Translations under genes and position numbers: made by a program
Assembly: GCA_963966185.1 (NCBI GenBank)
Contig: CAWZYM010000174.1
Location: 215,001-279,000 of the forward strand
DNA length: 64,000 nt
From: Rhabditoides inermis
Lineage: Eukaryota > Nematoda > Chromadorea > Rhabditida > Rhabditidae
Reading direction: 5' to 3'
In this document: in pieces, positions 13,898-24,504 of the stretch
How the letters are laid out: each line of letters begins with the position of its first letter
Position numbering within the stretch: position 1 is the stretch's first letter
Notes under the pieces: model-generated
What the model saw: the letters and a program-made list of their open reading frames with translations, nothing else
Told to the model about the DNA's origin: nothing
The model's database searches: none

Positions 13898-16800
13898 GTC
13901 CCCTTGCAGGTGGATGCTGTCTCGAGTGTCTCGATCGGTTGCGTCTGTCTCCGCAACTCGGAGAACCATCGGGTGAGAGTTTCCATTTCAATCTTATAGG
14001 CATTGTAGGTTGCTAAGGTGAAAAAGTACAATTTTGTTTCTTCTTCGAACAAATCAACATTCGTATCAATTCTCATCACTCTATCTACCCTGGCTGACAG
14101 GACGGTGACGGGAGGAGAAGGAGTAATACGTTCTTTCTTTATTACGAACATTGCTTGATTGGTTGATTTGATATCTCTGTTCAGGGTCTGGACTCGTACC
14201 AGGAGGATGACTTGGAGAGGATGCGGCACCAGTGGCAGCACGCGCTGGAGGGACGGCAGAAGTACCTCGAGCAGCAGCTCGGAAAGGTCAGTCGGGTCCT
14301 TTCTCTTCTTGGATGGCTGGTTGACAAGGCTGGGAAGGTCAGCCGAGTCCTTTCTTCTACTCCCTCTTGATGCCTGCTTGACAAATCTGACTGTTGTTCA
14401 CTAGTTTGTAGTTTTTAGGTTTTTATGGGAACGATGTAAATATGTTTCATGTGTATTAGGCGTGACATGACTGTGATTGTCAGTAATGCCGTTGTCTTTC
14501 TTTCCCAAACATTATTTTTTATAGAATTTTCGTTTCAGTAATACAAGTTCACTTGTTATATTTCACATGTGAAATAGGTGGTGTTGGGGGTCTTGTATAG
14601 GTAATAAAAATGGAGAACAACCTGAGCAGTACTCTTGTATCTATTATAGTAAGTACTCTTTTACCTGTTCTCATGTGCATTCCTTTTCCATCTCTCGACA
14701 CCATGGCGCTGAATGTGTTCTGACATATGATCATAAATAGCGATGTCGAATAAATTATTCGATACGTTATTTGATTTGCAGTACTCGTGCTCGGCGGGCT
14801 CGCGCCGCTCGGTGGACGCTGAGAGGGAGCACTCTCTGATGGAGCAGTGGATAGGGCTCACTGAGGAGCGAACGGCCGTCAGCCTGCCCGCACCAAACAC
14901 CACCATCCCCGGAGCACCCAGCGACTGGTGAGTGCGCAACCAACCACAAACTGCACAGTTGTTATTGGTACAGAGTGTTCGTGGCGAGTATGTGTTGTCT
15001 AACCCAACGAGTGGTGAGTGGTGGCAAGTTGTTGACAAGCAGATTCTGAAAACACACACTGTTTCTGTGTCGTCTGACAGTTGCACTCATGAACAAGAGT
15101 GTGGTAATACGCGAGGTTCAGCGTATTATTGTCAGTTATATGTTTTGTGATCACGATGAGTCGCTGGATTGCAGCATTAAGTAATTCGTTTTCCATTGAC
15201 TGTTCAATGTTGATCTTATTCAATATTTGTAGGGATCCGCCAGCGGGTGTGGAGAGACACGTGCCGGTGTTGTTCCTCGATCTGAATGGTGAGAGAGAGA
15301 GAGAGAGAGAGAGAGGGAAGAGGGAGAGAGAGAGAGGGAGAGGGAAAGAAGAAGAGGGAAGGAGAGAGAGAGAGAGAGAGAGAGAGAGGAAGAGGGAGAG
15401 AGAGACCCTCTCCCTTTGCAGCCGACGACATGACGGGTGAGATGACGTCAGACGAGGCGTGTCCTCGGGTGCCCGGTCAGCACAGCTACCTCCCAAGGAG
15501 CGATACGACAGGGCGCCCATCCTGCTGCCTGTCATCGAACACGACCAGGTAGGCAAGAGAAGGATAGAAATGCATATTGAAGTGTTCCGTCCGTGGTATT
15601 CGCGAATGTTTCGTGCGTAGTCTATAAGTTGTGTGCGATGGATAATATGCTGTATTTGACGTTATGGTAATCCGACTATGGTTCGAGGTGTCGACAACGT
15701 GCTCGTGGGACTCGTCGCTGCACGACAATCAGGCACTCAACGTGCCCACCGCCGTCAACGATCGGATATACGCGGTCCTCACGGTATGAGAGAGGGAAAG
15801 AGAGGGGGAGGGGAGAGGGAGTGAGAGAGGGAGGGATGGAGAGGGAAAGAGAGAGAGAAGAAAAAGAATGACTCACATATTGTTGGTGGGGTGTATATCG
15901 GGTAGAAAAGGTACGGTCCTCACGGTATGAGAGAGGGAAAGAGAGGGGGAGGGGGGAGGGAGTGAGAGAGGGAGAGAGAGATGAGTCTTCAGGCTGTGGT
16001 GCGTCTCTCGCACCCGTGTCCGATGGAGGTAGTGGTGCGGAAGCGCGTCGCTCTCTCCATCTACACCAAGCCCTCCCTCACTGAAAGGATCAGGAAGAAG
16101 ATTGTCGGCGTGAGTTTAGAATCTTCATCTGCCAAGAAGACAAGAGACATATGAAGACAAGAGAGAGTCTGTATCAAACATCTAGCTGCTTTACGCTCGT
16201 ATATGGTTGTTGTGGTGATATTGGTTGAAGTATGTTTCACTGTAATGTATAGTATTTGATGTTCTTTTGATTTTCTAATATCATCCATTCGTTCTCTTAT
16301 CAGTGTATTCAGGAGTCACTGTGGCGCACTAGTGTCTACTACAATGTCATTGCGCACATTCCCAAGGTGGGTATCGATTTACTAGATATTGATTGGTGGA
16401 TTGATAGATTGATTTCAGTCGTCGCATGATATGGAGGACCGGCAGTCTCTGGCGATGCTGGCAGCTCGAGGAGCGAGTAACGACGATGAGAACTCGGCGG
16501 TGGGTGGAGAGAGAGAGAGGGGGGAGAGGAGAGGAGAGGAGAGAGAGAGAGAGAGAGAGAGATGGTTTCTTTCAGACCCCTCGCGAGTCTTACATCGAGG
16601 CATACACGAAGAGTATCCAGGCAGTCGAGTCCATGCTGAAACTGGATCGGATTCGGCAGGAAGTCGCCATCACAAACATGCTCAACAGGTACTGTGTCAA
16701 AGGTATACGGTACCTCGGGTATGACAGGTACTGTGTACTTTTGACATGCTGGGGATGTACTCTTTACCGTATAGGATTCGACATGTGTAGTGTTGCTTCT

Positions 16801-17875
16801 GAAAGTCGTCTGATTGTGACGGGTGCGAGTGTCGAAAACATTTGTTTTCAATGTTTGAAGCAGTCTATTTCATTACGGGTTTTGCATCTGGTTTGCATTT
16901 GCGGTTTCTTTTCAGTTTGAGAGGCATCGTATTTCACTATTTTGTATCTGATGAGTCGAGTTTTCAATTTCTTTTCCCCACTTTTTTGTTCTTTCTTGCA
17001 GGAAGCAGCGCCACCAGCAGCGCGTCACGCACCTCGGTCTCCCCCAGCTACGCATGAAGCGAGCCGTCAGCCTGCCCAACGCATCCCTCAACTCGGTACG
17101 GCTGCACTTGTTTACTTGTTCGTTTACTTGCTTGTTTACTTGCTCGTTTGTTTACCCCTCTCGTGTTCAGCCGATGGCGTCCCTCCCTCCCTCGCTCACC
17201 CGGGTCGGTCTGGATCAGGCGAGCCTCGCCGGATCCGATGGCCGCCGCTCGCTCGAGAACTCGATGACGTCATCCTCCAACTGCTCCTCCATGGGTCCGT
17301 GCATCGAACCTTGATTGATAGTATTGATTGATTGATTATTGTGTGTTGCCGAGGCGAGATTTACCCCCGGGCTTGCGCTTCTCCTCTATGACTATCACTT
17401 TCTGATGTTGTCTGAGCATACTGTAGGCGGATCGCCTCCTCTCTCATCTATGCTTCCAGCAACACGCTTCCCTTTCCTCTGTTCACACACTCACTCACTA
17501 CTATCACTCACCTTTTGGATTATCGATTGGTAGCTCGGGTAGATCAGACGGTAGATCAGGCGATTTCAGCCCGTCCCACTTCGTTGAGTCTGAAGCCGGT
17601 CTACAATGGAAAGTGTACGTTTGTGTGGTGACTCACACTCGTCGGGCGTAGATCACGCACGCAGTGAACTGTGCCCCTCGCCTGAGTATCGTATCCCGTC
17701 CGGTGCCTGCCTGCCTGTCCATATAGTCACGTCGTCGTGTGTTTCCTCGGTTCTCGAGCGGCGATCAGCTGATTTCGATTGATTGATCAGCTGATCGTCG
17801 CTCTTGACTGCGAATGCATGCACTTTTTCCCGCGTTGAGTTGCTGCATTTTCGATCCACCGGCCTTGGAGTTCCC

Positions 17876-17957
<82 letters not shown>

Positions 17958-18419
17958 TCGTGGCACTGTGTGTGCGAGACCGTACTGCTGTCGTCTTCCC
18001 ATCCCGAGTTTCACTCATTAGCCACATTCGTCACCTCGTAAAGTGTTGTATTTTATTCCATTTCATAAAAGCAAAGTCATCATTTTGTCTCTTTTCAGTG
18101 ACGAGTCTGATTTCTCCACTCAACGAGAAGCTGACTGGAATCGACGAAGTGGAGGAGAGAGTACAGGTTGGTAGAGAGAGAGAGATAATTGATTTATTGA
18201 TTTATTGATTACTCTCAGGCGCGTGACTCGAATGTGACGGAGTGTGAGGAGCGTGTGCAGTTGTCCCCAATCGAAGCGGACGCTCGAAATGGGAATGTGA
18301 TGACGTCATCGTCGTCGACAGACGAGGAGAACCGACCGGACATACTCCATCTGGCAGTCAACAACAACCACGGACCGGGCAAGACGACAGGACAGAGGAC
18401 AAAGGAGCAGAGGAAAGGT

Positions 18420-18454
<35 letters not shown>

Positions 18455-18500
18455 AGAGGGAGAAGGAGGGAGAGGAGCAGTGGTGTGTTGTCAGTGGTGA
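2046..18500 (+). CDS. klp-4: Kinesin-3 motor protein, KIF13/KLP-4 type (many exons, frame breaks)
   Basis: Plus-end microtubule motor of the kinesin-3 family, which carries vesicles in neurons and other cells. In order: an N-terminal motor start ([16 protein letters not shown]), P-loop GQTGSGKS split by an intron at 2848-2961, switch I/II elements including [10 protein letters not shown] near 4610, neck at 5.0-5.4 kb, FHA domain at about 6.3-6.85 kb, coiled coils at 7.5-8.8 kb, and the KIF13-type stalk with [16 protein letters not shown] (about 9.76 kb), [11 protein letters not shown] (14.2 kb) and VGLTEER-like (14.85 kb) segments. The GSGKS P-loop and stalk place it with KIF13 rather than UNC-104. 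One stop occurs at 17312-17314. Open, in-phase exons at 18099-18166 and 18219-18500 suggest a longer C-terminus. The frame breaks at about a dozen sites (see findings). A GT54 gene sits in the 10671-12902 intron. Confidence 0.9.
2656..2739 (+). repeat. (GA)n intron microsatellite, kinesin intron 3
   Basis: Almost the whole intron is a GA/GACA purine tract between a GTGAGT donor and a pyrimidine-rich CTCGCAG acceptor. Confidence 0.9.
3716..3754 (+). repeat. (ATT)n trinucleotide microsatellite
   Basis: About 13 ATT units inside a kinesin intron, just before the acceptor TTGCAG at about 3764-3769. Confidence 0.9.
3860..4002 (+). repeat. (GA)n/(GGGA)n intron microsatellite
   Basis: An interrupted purine tract fills the intron between the kinesin exons encoding LAVDSYE and QISQLIEE. 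Confidence 0.9.
5327..5382 (+). repeat. 28-bp perfect tandem duplication inside a kinesin exon
   Basis: Two adjacent identical 28-bp units (5327-5354 and 5355-5382) encode the end of the conserved neck segment VIRELREE. Because 28 is not a multiple of three, the second copy shifts the frame. With one copy removed the exon reads through into [16 protein letters not shown], as expected for KIF13. Confidence 0.95.
8812..9160 (+). repeat. 42-bp minisatellite in a kinesin intron
   Basis: About eight imperfect copies of a 42-bp unit containing GGTAGGAGAATAATTTGA followed by TCTTCTTGCAAA. The copies differ by single substitutions and small indels and lie wholly inside one intron. Confidence 0.9.
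9757..10086 (+). repeat. 246-bp tandem duplication containing one kinesin exon and its GA-rich intron
   Basis: The exon encoding [16 protein letters not shown] begins at 9757 and again at 10003, an exact 246-bp offset. The upstream intron tract and acceptor are also repeated. The copies are nearly identical. As 246 is 82 codons, including both copies would not in itself shift the frame; normal KIF13 proteins have this segment once. Confidence 0.9.
10900..12581 (-). CDS. GT54 family N-acetylglucosaminyltransferase (GnT-IV/MGAT4-like), nested gene
   Basis: Type II Golgi membrane enzyme of the GnT-IV family, which adds beta-1,4-linked GlcNAc branches to N-glycans. The start at 12581 gives a short cytosolic tail and a signal-anchor helix (about residues 5-22). 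Downstream exons encode IIGVPTK (12.22-12.25 kb), PPRKWFP...ERFEWRRKQ (11.86-11.95 kb), [13 protein letters not shown] with the family's acidic metal-binding motif (about 11.6 kb), FSQLGFIG (about 11.48 kb), PVDWLLSEY...RYCNPE (11.3 kb) and a last exon [15 protein letters not shown] ending at the stop 10900-10902. All are hallmark GT54 segments in the right order. One base seems to be missing near 12206-12211. The gene lies entirely inside the kinesin intron 10671-12902, on the other strand. The family is secure; the exact acceptor substrate is inferred. Confidence 0.85.
11071..11246 (-). repeat. 88-bp tandem duplication in the last intron of the GT54 gene
   Basis: Two consecutive, essentially identical 88-bp copies (11071-11158 and 11159-11246). 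On the minus strand each contains an ACATTTCAG acceptor-like end, so the copy duplicates a potential 3' splice site. Confidence 0.85.
13274..13650 (+). repeat. 33-bp minisatellite (11 copies) in a kinesin intron
   Basis: Purine-only-rich 33-bp unit (11 codons if read: [11 protein letters not shown]) repeated about 11 times with one variant unit. It fills the intron between the exon ending GGVYQLKQ and the exon starting GQQRRLCV, so it is intronic although it stays open in one frame. Confidence 0.9.
13752..13900 (+). repeat. (GA)n intron microsatellite
   Basis: GA tract with GATACA interruptions that fills the intron between the NLPLQ and VDAVSSVS exons of the kinesin. Confidence 0.9.
15773..15990 (+). 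repeat. Duplicated exon end and donor with GA tract, 141-bp offset
   Basis: The exon end CGGTCCTCACG plus its GTATGAG donor and following GA-rich tract occur at 15773 and again at 15914. The second copy is inside the intron and is not preceded by an open exon. Confidence 0.8.
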
Positions 18501-19824
18501 CAGAGGAGAATGAAGAGTGCGGATAGAACTGCATTTTCAGGCCACCCGTTCGATCTCAACATTACATCGATGTGATAGGGATTCTGTGATGATGACGTCA
18601 TCGCGGTCGTCGTTTCCCGCCAAGAACGAAGCTTTTACACATGTTACAGTTACATTTACACACAGTTTGTATTATCACATAGTGGATTGTGAGATTCAGT
18701 CTCGACAGACTTTTATATTCAGCTCGTATATGATTGGTGTATTCTTGTTCTTTTCTCTCGAACGGCGGTGTATTCTATATTGTATTGATTGTGTTGACTA
18801 GCAGATGATATTGTAGAGTATATATGGATAGTTATCTCTTTCACAACACGACTCGTGCTCTTTTCCCCAACCCACCCAGTCTATATTGCACATTGATTGC
18901 CACAATGGAACCCGATGATGCATTTGTAAATACTCGAATTGTATTGAATTAATTGATTGATTAGATGGTTTATTGAGTTTCGATTCGATAAAGCGATTAA
19001 ATTAAAGAGTTAATTGTGTTAGGTAGTTTTCTTTATATTCTGGCGCGTGAAAATACCAGAACAGTTTAAAAAATCATTAGATTTTGGCCCTTCATACTTA
19101 TCGAGAATTGGGGTTCCTCCCTTCATTTCATATTTAGTTCGTTTTTTTCATAATTATTTTCCCTTTTTAGATAACAGTTTGTTCTGTAGAGAATTTCAGC
19201 TACTGGAGTGAGTGAACAATCTGAATTTCTAAGTTGAGTAAGCGCCCTGACCCGGATTTTAAAATATATGATGAAAACGATGCAGTTTTGCCGATACAAC
19301 CATTTGCTAAAAATGCCTGCAACTGGATGAAAATTGAGCGCAAAATGCGTCCAAATGCAGAAATTGGTGCCAATTGGTGACAATTCTCAATGTTCAATTT
19401 TTCACCGACTTATGGATATCTCCGACACATAGTTGTATTGACGAAAGTACATCATGCTCATCATATTTTCACTCCCCGGTGCTAACTCTACTTCGAAATT
19501 CAGAGTGTATTATAAGTTGAAATGCACTTCCTTTATTTAATTCACTACTGTGCATCTAACAACACAAATGACTCTCGTTTGTGAGACAATCTATACTTTT
19601 CATTATTATTCATTATTATCAAACTATACATTTCATTATTATTATACAACTTCCTATCAGTAATCATACGTCATTTTCAGTGTCTATTTTTAACATTGAA
19701 ATAAAAGCGAACCTTCGTGTGACGCAGGAAACATTTTGATGAAAAACGCTTCAATTAGCGCACACATTCAGAAAATCCAAAGATTAGTTCATCTGAGAAG
19801 TTTCTAGAGAGCATATTATTTCCG
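18501..19824. other. Intergenic, AT-rich
   Basis: No supportable gene. The first part is probably the kinesin 3' untranslated region. A segment near 19240-19390 remains open on the minus strand for 87 codons but has no recognisable protein features. The last part (about 19700-19800) is shared with 21660-21765, so it belongs to the chemoreceptor tandem duplication. Confidence 0.4.
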
Positions 19825-19913
19825 GTGTGCGCTCTTTGCAAGATGAACTATTTGATTTTCAGAACTGTAAGTTTGAGTTTACAAATTACAAACAGTATCT
19901 ACAGTACGCTGAG

Positions 19914-19987
<74 letters not shown>

Positions 19988-21046
19988 CAATTTCCGACCA
20001 AATACCGACTCATCTCTGTGTTCTGTTCATATTTTCAAATATTATCGTTGTTTTCTACGGTCTACTTATATTTTCTACGAATTTCACCAAGGTCGCAGCG
20101 AAACAGGCTTGGTCTTTCCGTATGCTAGTTATCAATCAGGTAAATTTGTCTAATGAAATCAGTATTTCTTGATTAATTAAAAAAAATTTTTGTTTATAAT
20201 AATAATATTATTTTCATTCAGTTCTTCGCTGACGTCTCAGTTTTTGTAATTACATATTGGTTTTCGCTAGGACTAAAGTACCGTATTTTCGAATTTCAAG
20301 TAAACCAGTTTTTATAGTTAACTAGTGTTAGTTTTTCATCTCAGAATGAACCAATCAAACGACTTGCTTCGTTTTCTACTGTGTTTTTTATTGCCATATT
20401 TCGTTGTGTCATTCAACTCAGTTATGTGCCATTTGCTGCAACTTGTGCGCATTTTTTTCCATATAAATATAAGGCAAGAAGAGTTATTTTGAAATTGAGT
20501 AGTTTCATTACATTTTTTTCAGAAGTTGTCGAAAGCATTTTTGTATAAAGGTATAGCAGCAAACTGGATTTTGCCATTTTTCACAAATGCTACAATATTT
20601 TATTCGACTAATAGCTCTGTTTTCTATTACATCGACAATCGAACAAACTTGTTTGAAATTGGCATAGATCAATCTGTTTATCCGGTTAATCCTCAAACTG
20701 CAAATCAGTTTTCTTAGTTTAATATTAGTTTAGATCATCACTTTTCAAATATTTATTGTGCAGTATCTTGTAGCAATATTCTGTACGGTGTCTTACGCTG
20801 CTATCGGTTACAAAATTTCGAGAAAGGTAACATAATTATCACCGATTTCATTTGTAAGTTGGTGAAACAGGGGGCGTCAGTGACAATGAGTGCAGTTTAC
20901 TCGCGCGTACAAAGGAGTCTTCTCATTATATCGATCGCTCTCACCGCGCCAATGTATCTGGAAACTGGTCGGCAGACAGTACTCACATACATGCTATGGA
21001 AGGGAAGAATCCAAGTTGTGCGGACACTCTTTCGCGCATGGTTCGC

Positions 21047-21096
<50 letters not shown>

Positions 21097-21279
21097 CCTC
21101 CCTCCCTCCCTCACTCTCTCTCCCTCTCTCTCTCTCATCCCCTACTTTTCAGGTACTTTCTGATCCCTATGCTTATGCTAGTTCAGCCCACATGTCTTCT
21201 CTCCACTTATCGTTTGAAAGACATCCGATTTTTCGGAAGTACCACCAAGCTCAAGCCACTCTTCACGCGCCGCCAATAG
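19825..21279 (+). CDS. Nematode serpentine chemoreceptor, Srg-superfamily-like (possibly damaged)
   Basis: Putative seven-helix chemosensory GPCR. Exons encode helix 1 (LCVLFIFSNIIVVFYGLLIF, about 20.0 kb), helix 2 (SVFVITYWFSLG, 20.22-20.28 kb), helix 3 with a following FPYKYKKL loop (20.35-20.48 kb), helix 4 and an extracellular loop with an N-glycosylation site (20.52-20.69 kb), helix 5 (YLVAIFCTVSYAAIGYKI, 20.77 kb), helix 6 (SLLIISIALTAPMYL, 20.93 kb) and helix 7 (YFLIPMLMLVQPTCLLSTYR, from 21153), ending at the stop 21277-21279. The layout and the helix 7 ending in S-T-Y-R fit the Srg superfamily (Srg/Srv/Srx); the subfamily is uncertain. A (CT)n tract lies directly before helix 1, and one junction is out of phase by my reading. 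The start is not settled. Confidence 0.55.
19919..19983 (+). repeat. (CT)n microsatellite next to chemoreceptor helix 1
   Basis: A CT tract of about 65 bp, absent at the corresponding place in the second copy near 21870. It is open in frame with helix 1 and would encode Ser-Leu repeats if not spliced out. Confidence 0.85.
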
Positions 21280-21639
21280 TTGAATAATTAATTATCTGAA
21301 TTTGCAAATAAATACATCACAATTATAGTACTCGTGTTTGTTGTCTCATGCGTATTCCGAACTTCCCAACTTGATTAAAAATTGGCTAATTGTGAAAAGA
21401 AATCGGCTGATTGTTTTTTTTTTAAATGTGCAGATCGTGTTCGTTATACAACTATTTTTTCATAGTTTTATATAGTTTTTATACCACTCACAAATTCACA
21501 AATCTAACTAACATGAATTGAATAAAATCACATTGTTTCTAACGTGAATTTAGAATATCACTTCTTGAAATTTCTGGCGTGTTAAATTCTAGAAGCCAGA
21601 AGAGTTATGATTGATACATAATTTTGCCATTTCTTATCT

Positions 21640-22024
21640 GTTTTCTTACGGTATGTCTATTAGTAATATTGAAAAATAAGCGAATCTTCATGTTACGCGT
21701 GATTCATTTCTATAAAAACGTTTCAATTAGCACATATTCAGAAAATCCAAAGACTGGTTCAAAAAAAAAAGAAGTTGCTACGTAGAGAGTAAAGTACGCG
21801 GTTTGCGCTAGTTGCAACATTTACATTTTTTGGTTTACCGAACTCTGAAAAAAAACTATCAGAAAACTCCAAACATTTCAGATAATGGATGCCATTTTTG
21901 ATCATATACCGACTTATTTCCTCGTTTTATTTGTACTTTCGAATAAAATTGTTGTTTTCTACGGTCTTCTTTTATTTTCTATGACTTTCACTAAACTGTT
22001 TGTGAAGTTTGTGAAGCAATTGTG
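21640..22024 (+). pseudogene. Truncated tandem copy of the chemoreceptor 5' end
   Basis: This block repeats 19660-20080 with clear similarity in both non-coding and coding parts: both contain the AAAATCCAAAGA segment and then a first exon. Here the exon starts after CATTTCAG near 21882 and encodes MDAIFDHIPTYF followed by LVLFVLSNKIVVFYGLLLF and MTFTKLFVKF, then stops at about 22022-22024. None of helices 2-7 follow, because the F-box gene begins soon after. It is therefore a 5' fragment of a tandem duplicate. Confidence 0.75.
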
Positions 22025-22157
22025 ATCTGAATGCGAAAGGGCCTCGTGGTTCCTATTGTCCGAATGTCCCTAGTCCACACAGCTCATTACATAAGTGATG
22101 TGCACGTGAACCACACCACCACACCAATTTATGGGAATGAGTTGAATAAAAAAATCA

Positions 22158-22371
22158 ATGATTGATAGATGTGATCTCGATGCGAGTGAATCTCGCAACG
22201 CCTCCATTCCCCGAATGCTGCGGGTGGCGGGTTGTGCGGGTGGGGAGTGCCCTCCCCATCCCTTCCTCTCACTACCCAGTGAACTGCGACAGATCATACT
22301 CCATCAACTCACTCCCCTTGACACGAACAATCTGGCTGACACCTGTGGGGGTATGAGGTGAGGAGAGAGAG

Positions 22372-22428
<57 letters not shown>

Positions 22429-22572
22429 TCTAGGGCTATGGTGGAGTCGCATGACGCTCTCTCGCAGGTTGTTGTCGTCAGCGTGGCGCAGGTACGAGAG
22501 ACAGGGAGGGGAGGGAGAGAGAAAGAGAGACAGAGAGTGGCAGAAACAGAGAGAGAGAGCGAGAGCGAGAGA

Positions 22573-22649
<77 letters not shown>

Positions 22650-23118
22650 CTTCCAGAATCGCGTGTGGCTGGGCGACCTATCTGCGTGGTGGAATGAGCG
22701 CCGCCGCAACCAGACCGACGCAAGCTGGCAGGCGCCCGGCGATGGCGCAGACGCAACGCCCACGTACGTAAACTACGGTAGCTACAGTAATCTGGACTAC
22801 TGTATTGTATTTCAAATTACAGTATGAAGAGCGCGATGACGACGCTGAGCCGCGCGCACTGCTGTCGACTGGTCGATCGCGTCGAGTTCGATGTGGTCGG
22901 TTCTCTCTCCTTCTCTTTCTCCCTCTCTCTCTCTCTCCCTCTCTCTCTTCTTCTCTTTCTCCCTCTCTCTCTCTCTCTCCCTCTCCCTCATCTGCATTAC
23001 TCCTTCTAGACGGATGCTTCGATGGATTCTCTCCTCTTCCTTCTCGAGTCGCTTTCCTATGCGCCGGCTGACAACAAGGTCTATGAGAGTGTCGTCATCA
23101 AACAGCGCAAGTGAGATA

Positions 23119-23150
<32 letters not shown>

Positions 23151-23243
23151 TGAACGATGATGAGGCAGGTCGCTGGACTCGTCTCCATTCACAGACGCCA
23201 GCTCGGAGGATCTCAAGAAACTCGTCACTCTGCTGAGCACCGT

Positions 23244-23275
<32 letters not shown>

Positions 23276-24396
23276 GCGAAGAGAGAGAGAAAGAGAGACA
23301 GAGAAATATATTTCAGCTGCTGCCCACTCGTCGCCTTGTCCTCATGTTCAAGATGGACTCTGACACTCGCATCGCTGACGCCATCTACACTCACTGGAAG
23401 ACCGTAAGAAGAGAGAGAGAAAGAGAGAGAGAGAGCGAGAGAGAGAGAGAGAGGGGAAGGGGGAGAAGGAGGGAAATGGTGCTCTCAGCCGGAGCTTCTG
23501 GAGTCACTCTCTGGCGTTCTGTCTTCCCGCTTCGACTTCTTCGATGGCAGCTTCCCGCGCCTGTTTGGATGGGCCGATGCGACGAGCTACGAGGACGACG
23601 TCAACCTCAACGCCCTCCACAAGGCCAAGCGCCTTATCAAGGTTCTCTGACGTAACCAGCATATACCGTATACCTACTTTTGAAATGAGAAGCGCGGTTT
23701 ACTGTAGCTACCGTATCCTACCGTAAACATCCCTTCAGAAGTGGCAGGCGGGCTGTTCTCTTCCGGTCTTCTTCTTCCTCGATAACTACATCAAAAAGGA
23801 GGATCTGCGCGTCGACCCGCGATTCCAGCGATTCGAGCGCTTCCTCCGCCAGTTCCCCAGTGTGAGTGACTATGGTGACTGGTGACTGGTGACTGGTGAC
23901 TGGTGACTGGTGATTGGTGATTGGTGACTGGTGATTGGTGACTGGTGACTGGTTCGAAATTGATGGTTTGATGCTTTGATGACTACTGATCTGTGAAATT
24001 GGTGACTGTTCAGGTCACATGTTTGTAAACTGGGGCACTAGACTAATGATTGATGACCGACGAGAATGATGAACTGACGAATAGTAGACATAAATCGATT
24101 TCCAGCAGATCGTTGATGTGAACGAAAAAGATCACGGTATCGACGTGGTCTACGACGTGACGAGGGAGGACGGAGAGATTCTCGAGGTATTCCCTTCTCT
24201 CTCCGTCTCTCACCTCTCTCTCCCTCTCTCTCTTTCCCTCCTCTCTCCCTCTCCCTCTCCCTCTCTCTCTCATCTCTTTCTCTTTCTTTCTCACTCCTCT
24301 CTCTAGGTGTGGATGATGATGTACTCCGGTCGCTTCCTTCTCGAGGTCCACCCCGCCCACCATCCTCGCTTTGTCTACCGCGAGGTCTGGTTCTAG
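22158..24396 (+). CDS. F-box domain protein, nematode type
   Basis: Probable substrate-recognition subunit of an SCF-type ubiquitin ligase. The first exon from the ATG at 22158 carries an F-box (FLSLPSELRQIILHQLTPLD then NNLADTC, about residues 38-66). Later exons encode NRVWLGDLSAWWNERRRN (22.66 kb), MTTLSRAHCCRLVDRVEFDV (22.84 kb), a helical region with LLFLLESLSYAPADNKVYES (23.03 kb), SSEDLKKLVTLLST (23.2 kb), LLPTRRLVLMFKMDSDTRI (23.33 kb), a segment with FDFFDGSFPRLFGWADATSY (23.54 kb), KWQAGCSLPVFFFLDNYIKK (23.75 kb), and a last exon ending YREVWF at the stop 24394-24396. An AATAAA lies at 24467. Introns contain GA or CT tracts. The C-terminal region is not a known substrate domain to my eye. 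Exact junctions in the second and third exons are uncertain. Confidence 0.75.
22362..22650 (+). repeat. (GA)n microsatellites in two adjacent F-box gene introns
   Basis: GA tracts at about 22362-22425 and 22500-22648 separated by a very short exon (about 24 bp). Confidence 0.85.
23868..23953 (+). repeat. 7-bp minisatellite (TGACTGG)n
   Basis: About a dozen 7-bp units, some TGATTGG, inside an F-box gene intron. Confidence 0.9.
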
Positions 24397-24504
24397 GCCG
24401 GTTCTTGGCTTCCGGCGATTACACTTACAATTCGACTCACATTTGATTTCACTAGCATGTTTATCGAATAAAACAGTTTTCTTCTCATAAGCCGAGGTGA
24501 TGTA

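Noticed and set aside
13193..13969. Long minus-strand open frame (258 codons) rich in Ser/His/Cys
   Set aside because: It is the complement of the 33-bp minisatellite and GA tracts in kinesin introns; no protein features, and it overlaps real plus-strand exons.
15434..18605. Four TGACGTCA palindromes (CRE-like) at about 15435, 17267, 18301 and 18595
   Set aside because: Three lie in coding sequence and two of these reflect the codons for Met-Thr-Ser, so a regulatory role is not needed to explain them.
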